Source of the DNA: Echinicola vietnamensis DSM 17526
GTDB taxonomy: Bacteria; Bacteroidota; Bacteroidia; Cytophagales; Cyclobacteriaceae
Assembly: GCF_000325705.1 (NCBI RefSeq)
Contig: NC_019904.1
Location: 380,001-444,000, forward strand
Direction: 5' to 3'
Length of the DNA stretch: 64,000 bases
Position numbers and translations under genes: made by a program. Shown in pieces: positions 52,901 through 62,422 of this stretch. Under the pieces are notes generated by a model, which saw only the letters and a list, made by a program, of their open reading frames with translations, was not told the origin of the DNA and ran no database searches. Each line of letters opens with the position of its first letter. Position 1 is the stretch's first letter.

Positions 52901-53086
52901 TGAGACCGTGCCATTCGTGGTTCCTTTCTGCACTATGGTGGCCCCAATGAGCGGCTCTCCTTCAATAGCGTCGGTTACCCTGCCGCGGACAGTAGGTTGC
53001 GCGGCGAGCTGATGTGACAATACCGCAAAGCAAAGAGTTATCCAACCCCATCCTAAGATTTTTTTTCTATTCTTTATTGATAACAT
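49913..53086 (-). CDS. SusC/RagA-family TonB-linked outer-membrane transporter
   Basis: The 1057-aa protein has a signal peptide, then a carboxypeptidase-regulatory-like domain (VRGRVTDAIEGEPLIGATIVQ) and the TonB-linked segment GVVVVGYGTQKKSDLTGAV. The plug contains LKDASATAIYGSRGANGVVII, the SusC signature. A 22-strand barrel with aromatic strand ends follows, and it closes with PRIFTLGLRVSF. It imports oligosaccharides across the outer membrane using TonB energy, with SusD as partner. The start lies 4 bases after the stop of the SGNH-GH5 gene, so the two are in one operon. Confidence 0.96.
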   Translation of the reverse strand: MLSIKNRKKILGWGWITLCFAVLSHQLAAQPTVRGRVTDAIEGEPLIGATIVQKGTTNGTVSDDSGEFSISVPANATLIFSYIGYLSKEVQIGNQTTVDVALEEDLKSLEGVVVVGYGTQKKSDLTGAVGTISGKELLSIPSPSFDQMMQGKIAGTQITQTTGAPGGNVNIVIRGVSSITGGNQPLYVIDGFAMGAGGSGSDVSSFNGNSFSSGGMAQNTASKINPLTNINPADIESIEILKDASATAIYGSRGANGVVIITTKRGKQGQSKINFDASNGVQMIANKLDMLNARQFAEFVADGRDNAWVLSGGNASDPNEVRSAGTRVKPEFRNPEAITVNTNWQDVIFRPSVVQSYQLSASGGKEGVDYYVSGGYFNQEGIIKGSDFKKFNLRSNIDAYLTKRLKLGISIAGSHSWGKFARAEGHLGQRGLISAALASSPALSVYDKNGNYTSELLDPLGVPVENPLLIIDEFSDTRSSTNVFTNNYLEYEIVEGLTLKSSIGINYIADHTRLWKSSEIGEWGAKTSLATAGVHQRTNLNWLNENVLNYRRSINGVHDVDAIVGFTAQKDKTDWLQAGATDFPTDHIEYLAGGNVNAGTNYVSEWSMLSLLARVNYTYKGKYLVTGTVRRDGSSRFGPNNRWGTFPSFSVGYRISEEPFMQSVTFIDNLKIRASYGVSGNNLIGNYAHIGLLGTTRYVSSNQAALGIIPQSLANENLTWERSLQTNIGLDVALFDNRLTLSVDAYKNHKKDLLLNASLPAISGFSASTQNIGELENKGLEFTLDAVVVNTGNFSWNSNFNIGVNKNKVLVLNSDNARIENSAYQFTEVGRPISSFYMLHAIGVFQDWDDVDAHPKQHPDVQPGDLKFEDVNGDGVITNDDKTFVGDPWPDYTFGFNNRLEYDNFALSISVTGSQGNDVYFQGGEIILNAAGVQNQLAVTDERWKSLDDPGNGFTPRAIRSDYAKGISSNSRYLFDGSYVRIKNINLSYTFQRQTLEKINLSGLSVYGDISNVYTFTDYPGYDPEASSTGDNIAASGIDYFSYPIPRIFTLGLRVSF

Positions 53087-53090
53087 AACT

Positions 53091-56000
53091 TTATTGTAAT
53101 CGTATCATGAACTTTTTACTAACCTTTTCTTTTCTCTTGTTGTTATAAAAGGTGACAATATAAAATCCGGGAAGACTACCTTCTATCCCTATTTCAACAG
53201 CTTGTTGCCCTTTTGTAAAAGAGCGAGATTCGTCCGCAAGCTTTTTACCAAACATATCAGTAACCGTAATCCTACCCTGGGTATCTTCCGGAACCTCTAC
53301 GGCCATGGACATGTTTCTTCCTTCATTTTTGTAAACTGTCAGTTTGCTTTCCGTGCTGTCATCGAACATCGCCGTAATCACAGGATTCAAAAGCACACTG
53401 TCCTGAGCGATCTTCGGGTTGTCCGGTGACAGGGTGATACAATCTATCTCTACCACATTACCAAAAGAAGCCTGACTCACCGGGCTGGGCACATCGAACC
53501 GGATAATCCTAATATGGCTGTTTCCCGTCCATGACGCTTCCTGGCTCAGGTCCACGGTATATTCCTTATAATCTGTATCGTTTGCTAAAATATCGAACTC
53601 AACAAAATGGGCAACATTGTCACCTACTGGCCCCCACCAATAAAATCTGGCTTTCGAATCACCAGTTCCGTTTTTCATTTTAATGGTGGCATATTTGTAA
53701 ACACTAGGATCTATCGGTTCCGCAACCGGCACATCAAACCGGATGTTGTTGTAGGTTTGCGCAGTTGTGAGCGAAAGTACACTGTTGGAGGTGCTGGCAT
53801 TCGTATAATTCACAATATTCCAGCCCTCTACCTTGTTGTTTACCACCGGTTCGTCAAAATGCCAGGTATAAGTCTGAATTTGCGGAAGCGAGGAAAGCAA
53901 TTTCACCTGGTCTATGCGTACATTTTCACCTAAAGAGGCGGCGCCCGCCAAAGCCGGAACATCGAAACGGATGATACGGATATTGCTCTTGCCGGTCCAG
54001 GCCGTATTTTGGCTCAGATCGACTACGTATTCTTTATAATCGGCGTCATTAGCCGAAATGTCGAATTCGATAAAATTGGCTACATTGTCGCCAACCGGCC
54101 CCCACCAGTAAAACCTGGCTTTGGTTTCAGGGGTCTCGTTCTTTAACCGAATTACCGCATACCTACTGTGGGTGGGATCTATTGCGTTGCTGGCAGGAAC
54201 ATCGTATTTGATATGCTGGTAGGTTTGCGAGACCGTCAGGTTTAAAATTCCGTCTGCGGAATTGGCGTTCGTGTAATTAACGATCGTCCAGCCATCGATC
54301 CGGTTGTTTTCTACCGTTCCGTTAAACTCCCAAATGTGCGTTTGCGGGTCTGTCTCTGCCACACATTCCGAGTTGGCTGTTTTGTATTGCTCCAGTACCG
54401 CCATCTGCGGCCGTTCGGAGCCGCCTATAGGCTCTACTGCCAGCCGGTAGCTTCCCCACCAAGGACCCGCTGCCCAGTAGGTGCCGTTGACACAATTTTC
54501 CTTTAGATATGCCAGCATGTTGTCGAGCGTAACCAACCACCGTGGATCGTCGTCAGGCACACCATATTCTCCAATAAACCCTCTGAAACCGTTTTGTTTC
54601 ACCCAGTTGACGAATGGGGCTGTCCGGGTAATGCCTATGTTTGGATCTGCCCCTTCATCGTCATAACTCTGATCATATTTTCCTGAAGCGTCGTCATCAA
54701 AATAGACATGCCCTTCAAAGATCAGATTGTCGGAAGGATCCTCGAGGTTTTTCAGATTATCGCTCGCCGAAGGCCACCTTTCCGCAGAACTCCAGCTATC
54801 TCCGGCCACCACAATTGTGGTGGTGGAATCCACGCTTCTGATCTCCGTAATGATCGCCTGGGCAATTTCAGTCCAGGGGGTACTGGGCAACATGTCGTGG
54901 GGTTCATTCATGATGCCATAGCCCCAGATGTTTTCACTCGTTTTAAATTCGTCAGCAAGTTTTCGCCAGACATCCGCAGCTGCTGAAACCGGTAAAATCG
55001 GATCGCCGATGATATACTCCGTGGTATCAATTTTCCTACGGCCATAATTGTGCATATCCAGCAATACCCACATTCCCCTGGCCCGAGCAGCAGTTACAAA
55101 GGTTTTAATTCTGTTCAACTCCTCAACATTAAGCGTTCCGTTGAGCTGATGTTGAATTCGCTCCCACTTAAAGGGTAGTCTTATCAGGTTCAAACCTTTG
55201 GATTTGAAATAATCGAGCTCTTCGCTTGTAGGATAGGTATAGTCCGATCCATATACACCCGGCATGTTTTTTCCAAACTCCGCTCCGGCCAGATTTACTC
55301 CAAAGGGCGACGGGATCAGGGGCGCCATAGGTTGTACCGGCTCGGGTTCGGGTTCCGCCAGAACTTCTTCCGACATTTTCACATAATCAATGTCGATGGT
55401 CTTGCTGAAAGAGGAAGAACGCAACGGACTAGGCACATCAAAACGGATAATGCTGATAGTTCCATCCCATCGAGAATCCCTGCTTAAATCTATTTTGTAT
55501 TCTTTGAATTCAGTATCATTGGCGGAAATATCGAACTCAATAAATGCGGCGGTAGCTTGGCTTCCCCACCAATAAAATCGCGCTTTGGTGTCTTCCGTAC
55601 CGTTTTTCAACCGGATAATGGCCGTTTTGCTTTGAGTAGGATCGATGGCATTACCGGCAGGAACATCGTATCGGATGTGGTTGTAGGTCTGAATGCCTGT
55701 AAGATTGAGAATTCCATTGCTGGTGCCAGGGCTGCCATAGTTGACAATGGTCCACCCTTCTACTTTGTTGCTCACCACCGGCTCCTCAAATTCCCAGACA
55801 TGGGTAATATCTGCGTCAGGATCGGTCATTGCACCGGCGCTGAGGCGGAATTTCCGTGTGACAGGCTTATTGATGGAATATATCTGGTTGTTTACAGCGA
55901 GCAGTTGTTGCTCAATATCATTTTCCTCAGGCTTGTTGATCAGATAATTGTCAAAAAGATTTTTGTTGTGCGTATATTTTGGATCATTCGCGTTCTTTAG

Positions 56001-57203
56001 GGTTTCTATATAGTTTTTAATGTCTTCAAAAGTGCCATTTTTTATAGAATCGGGGAGGTAGTTGATCTCTACTCTTTTAATGTCGCGCAGCTTTCGCTGA
56101 AGCGAACGGTAGAGAACCGTTTGTACCCTTACCTGCTCTGCCTGTTTATATTGAGGCATATTTTTTTCAAGGGCCAGATTCACTCCGGCCGCCAGCTCCT
56201 CACTGGAATAGTTAGCAACGAAGACGTCGTCGATCGTCAATGCATAATCACCAATGGGCAATTTTTTTACCCTCAGGGTTTCCGCATTGAGCTCCTGCAT
56301 GAAAGGGACCAATTCCAGGGCCGGCTCTGCCTCCGGAGCGACCGGAAATGGAAGACTGTTGGCCAGATAAGAAAAGGTAATTAAACTATCTGAAGCCTGA
56401 AAGTCGTCGATCTTGCAGTTCTTGGACTGTTTGAGTTTTCCGTCGCTGATGTTAATGCCGGCCACAGTGCGCGGCACCCCGGTATCCTTCAGAAACTGGT
56501 AGGCCATAATGAAATTTCCGGGGGTGTCGGGGTGTATCCTGTCGTTGCTGATCAATGTAGCTTTTGGATCGCTTGCCTGCACCTGCTGATTCAGGGTATT
56601 AAGTATGGTCCAGTAATCTACCACCATCAGGTTGTATTCCGCGGCCAGTTCGTCAACGATCACGGCACATTGCTGTAATGCATCGTTTACCCCATACATG
56701 TTTTCAGCGGGCAAATCGCCCGTTTGGTCGTAGATGGATGGCTTTTGTAAAATTACTTCCGTTTTTGCCTCCTGGAGACGCTGGATCACGAGCTCCATGT
56801 AGCCGCGATAGTCGCTGAGAGCCCGTTGCTTTTTTGCTTCAATTTCGGGATCTCCCTGGTTTGCGGCCGCATACAGCGCCCGGTTTACGTCGTTCATACC
56901 GGCCATTACCACCGAATAATGGGCGGGTTTGTTAAGAATGTCTTCATCCATTCGGCGAAGAAAACTGTTGGCATTGTCGCCCCAGATGCCGGAGTTGTAA
57001 AAGGTAACATTCGCCTCCGGGAAACGAGTAGCATAATAAAGCAGGATGAAGTTGTGAAATTCACCTGCATGGGTGATGCTGTTACCGATAAAGTTGACTT
57101 TATCTCCGTCCTTAAGGACCACATCGCTTGTGCTTTGGGCCCTGCAAACGTAAAAGACCGTCAGCAGTGCCAAACTGATGAGTAAAGCTGATTTTCTAAA
57201 CAT
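53091..57203 (-). CDS. SGNH esterase - GH5 fusion with three repeated modules and T9SS tail
   Basis: The 1370-aa protein has a signal peptide (LLISLALLTVFYVCRAQ). An SGNH hydrolase at about 28 to 245 shows GNSITH with Ser42, MND with Asn104 and DRIHPD with His224. Three copies of a roughly 145-residue beta module follow at about 468 to 610, 956 to 1104 and 1112 to 1259, all with ARFYWWG and (N/S)IRIIRFDVP-like motifs. Between the first and second lies a GH5-type domain (633 to 945) with acid/base Glu767 in MNEPHD and nucleophile Glu879 in GFIGEYGVPD. A C-terminal type IX secretion domain (about 1283 to 1370) suggests surface export. The modules look like glycan-binding domains. It is directly upstream of susC. 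Confidence 0.9.
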   Translation of the reverse strand: MFRKSALLISLALLTVFYVCRAQSTSDVVLKDGDKVNFIGNSITHAGEFHNFILLYYATRFPEANVTFYNSGIWGDNANSFLRRMDEDILNKPAHYSVVMAGMNDVNRALYAAANQGDPEIEAKKQRALSDYRGYMELVIQRLQEAKTEVILQKPSIYDQTGDLPAENMYGVNDALQQCAVIVDELAAEYNLMVVDYWTILNTLNQQVQASDPKATLISNDRIHPDTPGNFIMAYQFLKDTGVPRTVAGINISDGKLKQSKNCKIDDFQASDSLITFSYLANSLPFPVAPEAEPALELVPFMQELNAETLRVKKLPIGDYALTIDDVFVANYSSEELAAGVNLALEKNMPQYKQAEQVRVQTVLYRSLQRKLRDIKRVEINYLPDSIKNGTFEDIKNYIETLKNANDPKYTHNKNLFDNYLINKPEENDIEQQLLAVNNQIYSINKPVTRKFRLSAGAMTDPDADITHVWEFEEPVVSNKVEGWTIVNYGSPGTSNGILNLTGIQTYNHIRYDVPAGNAIDPTQSKTAIIRLKNGTEDTKARFYWWGSQATAAFIEFDISANDTEFKEYKIDLSRDSRWDGTISIIRFDVPSPLRSSSFSKTIDIDYVKMSEEVLAEPEPEPVQPMAPLIPSPFGVNLAGAEFGKNMPGVYGSDYTYPTSEELDYFKSKGLNLIRLPFKWERIQHQLNGTLNVEELNRIKTFVTAARARGMWVLLDMHNYGRRKIDTTEYIIGDPILPVSAAADVWRKLADEFKTSENIWGYGIMNEPHDMLPSTPWTEIAQAIITEIRSVDSTTTIVVAGDSWSSAERWPSASDNLKNLEDPSDNLIFEGHVYFDDDASGKYDQSYDDEGADPNIGITRTAPFVNWVKQNGFRGFIGEYGVPDDDPRWLVTLDNMLAYLKENCVNGTYWAAGPWWGSYRLAVEPIGGSERPQMAVLEQYKTANSECVAETDPQTHIWEFNGTVENNRIDGWTIVNYTNANSADGILNLTVSQTYQHIKYDVPASNAIDPTHSRYAVIRLKNETPETKARFYWWGPVGDNVANFIEFDISANDADYKEYVVDLSQNTAWTGKSNIRIIRFDVPALAGAASLGENVRIDQVKLLSSLPQIQTYTWHFDEPVVNNKVEGWNIVNYTNASTSNSVLSLTTAQTYNNIRFDVPVAEPIDPSVYKYATIKMKNGTGDSKARFYWWGPVGDNVAHFVEFDILANDTDYKEYTVDLSQEASWTGNSHIRIIRFDVPSPVSQASFGNVVEIDCITLSPDNPKIAQDSVLLNPVITAMFDDSTESKLTVYKNEGRNMSMAVEVPEDTQGRITVTDMFGKKLADESRSFTKGQQAVEIGIEGSLPGFYIVTFYNNKRKEKVSKKFMIRLQ

Positions 57204-57346
57204 ACATTAGGTTATTTTGGGTTGGAACTAAATACTAAATCATCTGGAGAAGAACGACCATTTCTCGTCATTTCCCTGCCATTAGTCCTGTGGTCTTTGC
57301 CTTCTTCTAATTAACTTAATTGATTCATGATTCTTCGAAAATGCGC

Positions 57347-60300
57347 TTATTTCTCCGCTGTAGCCTCTTGTTCTCCCCAACCCTCCTGCAATAGGAAGTA
57401 CACGCGCGAGAAATGTTTTTTGCTCCAGTGTTCCCTTGCCAGCTCGAGATAAGGCTTGTGCTTCCGGAAGAGCTTCTCCTGTTTTTCTGCCTGGTTTTCC
57501 ATATCTGTCAGTGACTTTTCAAGACTGGTCAGCCACTCTTTATCCACTTTTACTTTACCACCGGCAATATCCTGGGTGGCCGACGAGCTGACGAATACCC
57601 GCAGGTCGTAGGGTTTCAACTTCAGGTTTAATGTTTTTGACTTTGCATAAACCTCATTTGTCGCGGGTTCCCGTAGTTCTCCCGGTTCTTTTAATTTCAG
57701 GCTGATCTCTGCGGGAGCGGGAATAGTATTCAGCACATAGAGATACAGCTTCCCGTCCACTACCTTTTTCCTCACCCGAACCGGATCGGCAAGACTTGGA
57801 ATATCTTCAAATTTTGTTGCCGGCAAAGCCTGAAGGGCTTTCGAAAATTCCGACAGCTCTTTTTCCATGCCGAAAGTACCTACCACGTAGCCTCCTTTCA
57901 CAATGCTCGCAGCATCGAGGTGATTGAGCGCAATTACATACGGCTCCAGACTGTGAAAGCCGGTGGCATTTAAGGTTGATGCCCTCCAAACCATTTCACT
58001 TACCCCCATTGCGGTGAGGCCTTCCATTGGTTTTTCCCGCCCTACCGCGTCTTCCCAATAACGATCGTGGATCGTAACGCGGACGTTTTCCAGGCCCTGC
58101 ATGGAAGTCACCATCTCCGGAGCGGTCATTATCGTGCGGTCTATATTGGGGATGGCGGGAGGATAATGAGAACGCTTCCACCTAAGATCTGCCGGCACCA
58201 GCGTATGATTAATGACAATGTTCTTTTCGTTTTTATACCGCGCAGGATCAATGCCCATTTCACGCATAACTTCTACCGGCGGTTCATTGAGGTAGTCTGC
58301 CAGTCGCTGGTTATGCATCAAGTGGACAAATATATTGAGCTTGAGCTTTAAATCCGGACGATAAACTGCCAATTTTCTGCCCATGGCAGCATAATGTTCA
58401 TATAAGATTTGGCACCGCCAGTCGATCCAGGCTTTTTTAGCTTCAGCATTTTCCATCAGCCATTCATAGCTTTTCCGGAACCGGCTGGAATCGCCGGGAA
58501 CGTAACCGGGAATTTTAATACCGGAAGCTTTTTGAAAGCGCTGCAGGTTGGAATCGTTATAACCAGAAGCCAGCGAACCAAAGGTGAAAAGCTTTGGTTT
58601 AGCCATAACAAGGGAAATTCCATCAAAAGCAGGTTCCTTCGCGTAGCGCTCCGCGATTTCCATGACAATGGTATCTACGGCATGCATGACCCGTGGATCT
58701 GCAGCATTGAAGTTGGGGTCGTTGCCATGCCAGTATCCGTACCACAGTTTTCCGTCTTTGTTGATGTTGATAACTGTTTCTTCCCCGTGGTCGATTCTCT
58801 CCCAGTCTGCCAATGCATATTTATTTAAGCTGGGCAGGGTATGGATGTGCAAACCTGCCGTAAATTTTATGTTTTGCTCGCCCAGGCGATTTATCAGATA
58901 TGCGGGGTAGCCATCGGGATGAGGACGTTGACCGCCTTGTGCGCCATCGATGTCTGGCTGGAAAGGTTCGACCGACGTTCCATATAACGGCCCTGCATAC
59001 CACCCCAGTGGATACTCAAACTCCGTCTGCCCCAGAGAATTCAGGTATTGCACCAGGCGATCGGTAGCGGTAACGAATCCCTGAAGGTCTCTTCCCGTTC
59101 CGAAGTTGTGAAACAACACAGGGTCTTCATAATACAATCCGCTACTGCGGAAAGGTACGCTCCCACGGAAATTGCTCTCAGCCGATGCGACTTTAAATTT
59201 ATCAATCTTATAAATTTTGATGTCTTTCACTGCCGCCGGATACTTCTTTTCCGCAGTCATAAAGACAAATGCCTGTTTTTTGGAACGAGGCCAAAACACG
59301 ATCTCAAATTCTTTAGTAGCATTCGTAACCGGATATTCTTCACCGGTTAAGACGCCGGTATGCGATTGAAAGTCTATGGCGCCATTGAAATGTTGCAGCA
59401 TAATTTCCATGGTTCGCGGTTTATCATCCGGATAAGTCACGATTGCCAGGTGAGGCTCTCCCACTGCCTCCACTTCAAAATCCATCGCAAACCGGTCGTT
59501 GAAGTGGCTTCCCGCCTCCCGGTATTTGCCAAAAGATGCTTCGCAAACAAGGGTTCCGCCGGTTTCCGCTATGGGTTCTTTTTCAGCTGCTTTTATGTGA
59601 GATACCATTTGAACACTCCAATCCTGCGTTACAGCCTTTTCTCTACTTTCATAGACATGAAGAGGTGTAACGGCTCGCTTCCTTTCGTTATTCTCAAGGT
59701 ATGTGAGGGAAAAAGAGAAAGTACCGCTTTTATCTGTTTTCATCGGGATCTGTAGGGTTTTGTGACTCAATTTCTCCAGCGACTGCTCTCCCAGGCCAGC
59801 GTTAAATAGTTCGTTGCCCTTGTTATCGGTGAGCATGCATACGATGTTCTTCAGCACAACCGGATGATCCGTGGGGTTGACCAGTTCTGCGATTAATATA
59901 TTCTCTTTTCCTGCCTGAATAAAAGGATCTTTAAACAAAATTTGGGCAGAGAAATGGCCATATTTAAGAAATTCTTTTCCTGCCTCCTCTTCTGTAAGTT
60001 CGCGATTGTAAATGGTAAACTCGTCGATGGCAACCTGTGATGCCTCTTCTCCGTTGGCGTTACCTGCACCGATAAAGAAACTGTCGTAAACTTTGGCTTC
60101 CCATTGGGGCATCCACCCGGTAGACACGGCTTTTCCGTCTACGTAGATAAAAGCACCTTTCTTCACATTCCAGGTGATGGCCAGGTGATGCCATTCATTT
60201 CTTTTCCAGGCGCCAATCTTGTGATAATAAATGTAGGAATCCCTGGAGTCCTTCAGGCTGAAACGGATAAAACGGTTTGGAAAGAGCTCGATCCGGAAAC

Positions 60301-60667
60301 TGTTTTCGCCTGCATCTTTCGGCCCGTTTTCCGCAAATAGCGTCAGCGGCCCCTGCTTCGGCATTTCGTCTCCGGGCTTCAGCCAGAAGCTGATCGTACC
60401 TTCTTCTTTATTCAGGTTTTTGGGTGAAGGATATTGTAACACTTTTCCGCCTTCAAAAAAGGCTGCACTGCCGCCGACTCCTGAGATCAGTTCGGGAAAA
60501 TTTTTGTTCAAGGGGTTGTTTTCTCCCATTGCATTGGGCGAAAAGCCTTTTTCAAAATCGAGGAAAAACAGCTTTTGCAAGGGTTTTTCCGCATCGCCAT
60601 GGCCTGCGACTAAATTGCCGGCAAATATGGTAAGGACAAGGAAAATAAAGATGCGAACTGTGTTCAT
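57347..60667 (-). CDS. LamG-domain protein with TIM-barrel-like region, putative glycanase
   Basis: The ATG at 60667 (MNTVRIFIFLVLTI) gives 1106 residues; the longer frame to 60748 puts polar residues before the signal peptide. A LamG/concanavalin-like domain covers about 30 to 230 (GTISFWLKPGDEMPKQGP; RNEWHHLAITWNVKKGAFIYVDGK). Beta domains follow to about 480. A large alpha/beta part from about 520 to 950 has strands such as FEYPLGWYAGPLYG, IKFTAGLHIHTLP, FDGISLVMAKPK and LKLKLNIFVHLMH that suggest a TIM barrel. The end has helices. I cannot name the family; an enzyme acting on plant glycans is inferred from context and shape. It lies between the isomerase-like and SGNH-GH5 genes, with a 143-bp gap before the latter. 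Confidence 0.6.
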   Translation of the reverse strand: MNTVRIFIFLVLTIFAGNLVAGHGDAEKPLQKLFFLDFEKGFSPNAMGENNPLNKNFPELISGVGGSAAFFEGGKVLQYPSPKNLNKEEGTISFWLKPGDEMPKQGPLTLFAENGPKDAGENSFRIELFPNRFIRFSLKDSRDSYIYYHKIGAWKRNEWHHLAITWNVKKGAFIYVDGKAVSTGWMPQWEAKVYDSFFIGAGNANGEEASQVAIDEFTIYNRELTEEEAGKEFLKYGHFSAQILFKDPFIQAGKENILIAELVNPTDHPVVLKNIVCMLTDNKGNELFNAGLGEQSLEKLSHKTLQIPMKTDKSGTFSFSLTYLENNERKRAVTPLHVYESREKAVTQDWSVQMVSHIKAAEKEPIAETGGTLVCEASFGKYREAGSHFNDRFAMDFEVEAVGEPHLAIVTYPDDKPRTMEIMLQHFNGAIDFQSHTGVLTGEEYPVTNATKEFEIVFWPRSKKQAFVFMTAEKKYPAAVKDIKIYKIDKFKVASAESNFRGSVPFRSSGLYYEDPVLFHNFGTGRDLQGFVTATDRLVQYLNSLGQTEFEYPLGWYAGPLYGTSVEPFQPDIDGAQGGQRPHPDGYPAYLINRLGEQNIKFTAGLHIHTLPSLNKYALADWERIDHGEETVININKDGKLWYGYWHGNDPNFNAADPRVMHAVDTIVMEIAERYAKEPAFDGISLVMAKPKLFTFGSLASGYNDSNLQRFQKASGIKIPGYVPGDSSRFRKSYEWLMENAEAKKAWIDWRCQILYEHYAAMGRKLAVYRPDLKLKLNIFVHLMHNQRLADYLNEPPVEVMREMGIDPARYKNEKNIVINHTLVPADLRWKRSHYPPAIPNIDRTIMTAPEMVTSMQGLENVRVTIHDRYWEDAVGREKPMEGLTAMGVSEMVWRASTLNATGFHSLEPYVIALNHLDAASIVKGGYVVGTFGMEKELSEFSKALQALPATKFEDIPSLADPVRVRKKVVDGKLYLYVLNTIPAPAEISLKLKEPGELREPATNEVYAKSKTLNLKLKPYDLRVFVSSSATQDIAGGKVKVDKEWLTSLEKSLTDMENQAEKQEKLFRKHKPYLELAREHWSKKHFSRVYFLLQEGWGEQEATAEK

Positions 60668-60754
60668 GTTTAAGTAATTTGATGTAGGAAGGAAAGCCTG
60701 CCTTAAAGATGAGGTCGGTTCAGCCTTAAGAACTGCTTTCGTCTTCACAATATG

Positions 60755-62245
60755 CTATTCAACTATTACCGCTTCAATGTTTAAATACTCGCCGATCTTC
60801 CGGATCGTCTGCGCATGGTGACCAACTCCCAAAGCGAAATGATGGGTGGGCCCTTCCTTCACCCACTTCGTGAGAAACGTCCTTACATCCGGCTTGAAGT
60901 AACCCCGGGTGTTCGTGTTTCCGGTGGGCGGGATAGGGCCTTCCACCGATTCTCCTTCAGCTATCACAAACTTGAACTTTCCCTCATACGTGGAAGTGAT
61001 ACTCAGCATGGTAATAGGGCCTTCTTTGATCTTAAACTCCACTCCGGCACCAAAGCCCGGCTTGCCATGGTATTTCTTCAAACTTCTTAACACTGGTTTA
61101 CCTTCTGCAATGGAAATATTATGCGGGCCGTCGTGCCCTACCAATATGAAGTTCTCCTTAAAATCTACCGGGTGAAATTCCGCGAAGCTTCCGCCGATGC
61201 CGAGCCTGTCCATAATGAACATGGCCAGGCAGCATTTCAGGTCAGATTCACCACACATGGGGAAGCCGGCACTCGTCAGCAAGGAGTTGCCAACGATAAG
61301 GTTGGACATTACCAGTTGGGTGTCGCTGTTTTCCTCTCCATTGTAATAATAGGCAAGTCCATCCAGTTCCTTTTCTTCCACAAATTTTTTCAACGCTACC
61401 GATACCCTTGCCGCAACCTCAAGGTCTTCCGGTTTAAGTTTTTCGGAAATCGGATCGGAAACCGGATCGGGCGTGTCAAAAAATGCGAGGATGCGCTGTT
61501 CTTCACTCTTTATTTCCCGTTCATTTACCTCTTTCTGGTATTTGGAAACGATCTCGTGGGGCTCGCATTGCACAACGTGCACCCCAAAATGCGCTGTGAG
61601 CATAGTGGAATCAGAGTGCATATCGAGCATAGCTTCAATAGGATGTCCTATATGACCGATGCGTGTTGTTTTCAATCCATGTAAAACCCTCGCAATGTTG
61701 CAGTATTCTCTGATCTCCTGTTCCGACTGAGGATCATCGTGCAGGGTACCAATGATGACATCAGGAATTTTTTTCCCCATTCTTACTGCAACACCAGTAA
61801 ACTCCGGCAGCGAGCAAACATCGTCGTTGTAAAGCTGCATGTAGGTTGAAGCCTTTGAATAGTCCATCGCTTTATCCGGCTGCAAGGCCACCAATACGAT
61901 AGGTACATCGAGATTTTTGATGATGACACCAAATGTACTGGACGTGGCATAAGTAAGCATGTCGCAAAAGATAAGATCCAGATTGGCAGCTTTAAGCTTT
62001 GGCACCAGGTCATAAGCGCTTTTTGCGTCGTCGACCAACCCAAATTCTATTGTATCTACTTTATTTCTCTTTAATTTCTCTACAAATACGTTTTGCTTTT
62101 CCAGCAAATCTTCTAAAAGACCGTCGAATTGCTCCCAGTATTTGAAGTATCCGACCCCAAAAACACCTATTCTGGGAACAGTTTCCTCCCTTCTTACCAC
62201 CTGTCCGTTCATGACAACCTGTTCCCTTTTTAGTAGTTCATTCAT
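60755..62245 (-). CDS. L-arabinose/L-fucose isomerase-family protein
   Basis: The 496-aa protein is cytoplasmic, with no signal peptide. It carries the AraA/FucI-like N-terminal region (RIGVFGVGYFKYWEQFDGLL), then VDTIEFGLVDDAKSAYDLV and LDLIFCDMLTYATSS. The C-terminal half has GGSFAEFHPVDFKENFILVGHDGP and HHFALGVGHHAQTIRKIGE, typical of the L-fucose/L-arabinose isomerase superfamily. It would convert an aldose to a ketose. The exact sugar is unknown. A cytosolic isomerase inside a Sus-type locus suggests that the glycan releases a sugar needing a dedicated catabolic step. It is 88 bases from the preceding gene. Confidence 0.85.
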   Translation of the reverse strand: MNELLKREQVVMNGQVVRREETVPRIGVFGVGYFKYWEQFDGLLEDLLEKQNVFVEKLKRNKVDTIEFGLVDDAKSAYDLVPKLKAANLDLIFCDMLTYATSSTFGVIIKNLDVPIVLVALQPDKAMDYSKASTYMQLYNDDVCSLPEFTGVAVRMGKKIPDVIIGTLHDDPQSEQEIREYCNIARVLHGLKTTRIGHIGHPIEAMLDMHSDSTMLTAHFGVHVVQCEPHEIVSKYQKEVNEREIKSEEQRILAFFDTPDPVSDPISEKLKPEDLEVAARVSVALKKFVEEKELDGLAYYYNGEENSDTQLVMSNLIVGNSLLTSAGFPMCGESDLKCCLAMFIMDRLGIGGSFAEFHPVDFKENFILVGHDGPHNISIAEGKPVLRSLKKYHGKPGFGAGVEFKIKEGPITMLSITSTYEGKFKFVIAEGESVEGPIPPTGNTNTRGYFKPDVRTFLTKWVKEGPTHHFALGVGHHAQTIRKIGEYLNIEAVIVE

Positions 62246-62422
62246 AATTCTTTGTTTAAGATATTTTTATATTGTTAACGCACTAAGTCTTATTCTACAT
62301 TCCTATTTCATTCCATATTAGTTATGGTATTTTTTAAAACACCCAGTTTGTTTTTTTTAGATGACTTTCCTGCAAGCGAAAAAAAGCGACCTGGATGAAC
62401 TTTACCATATAGTACCCTTGCA

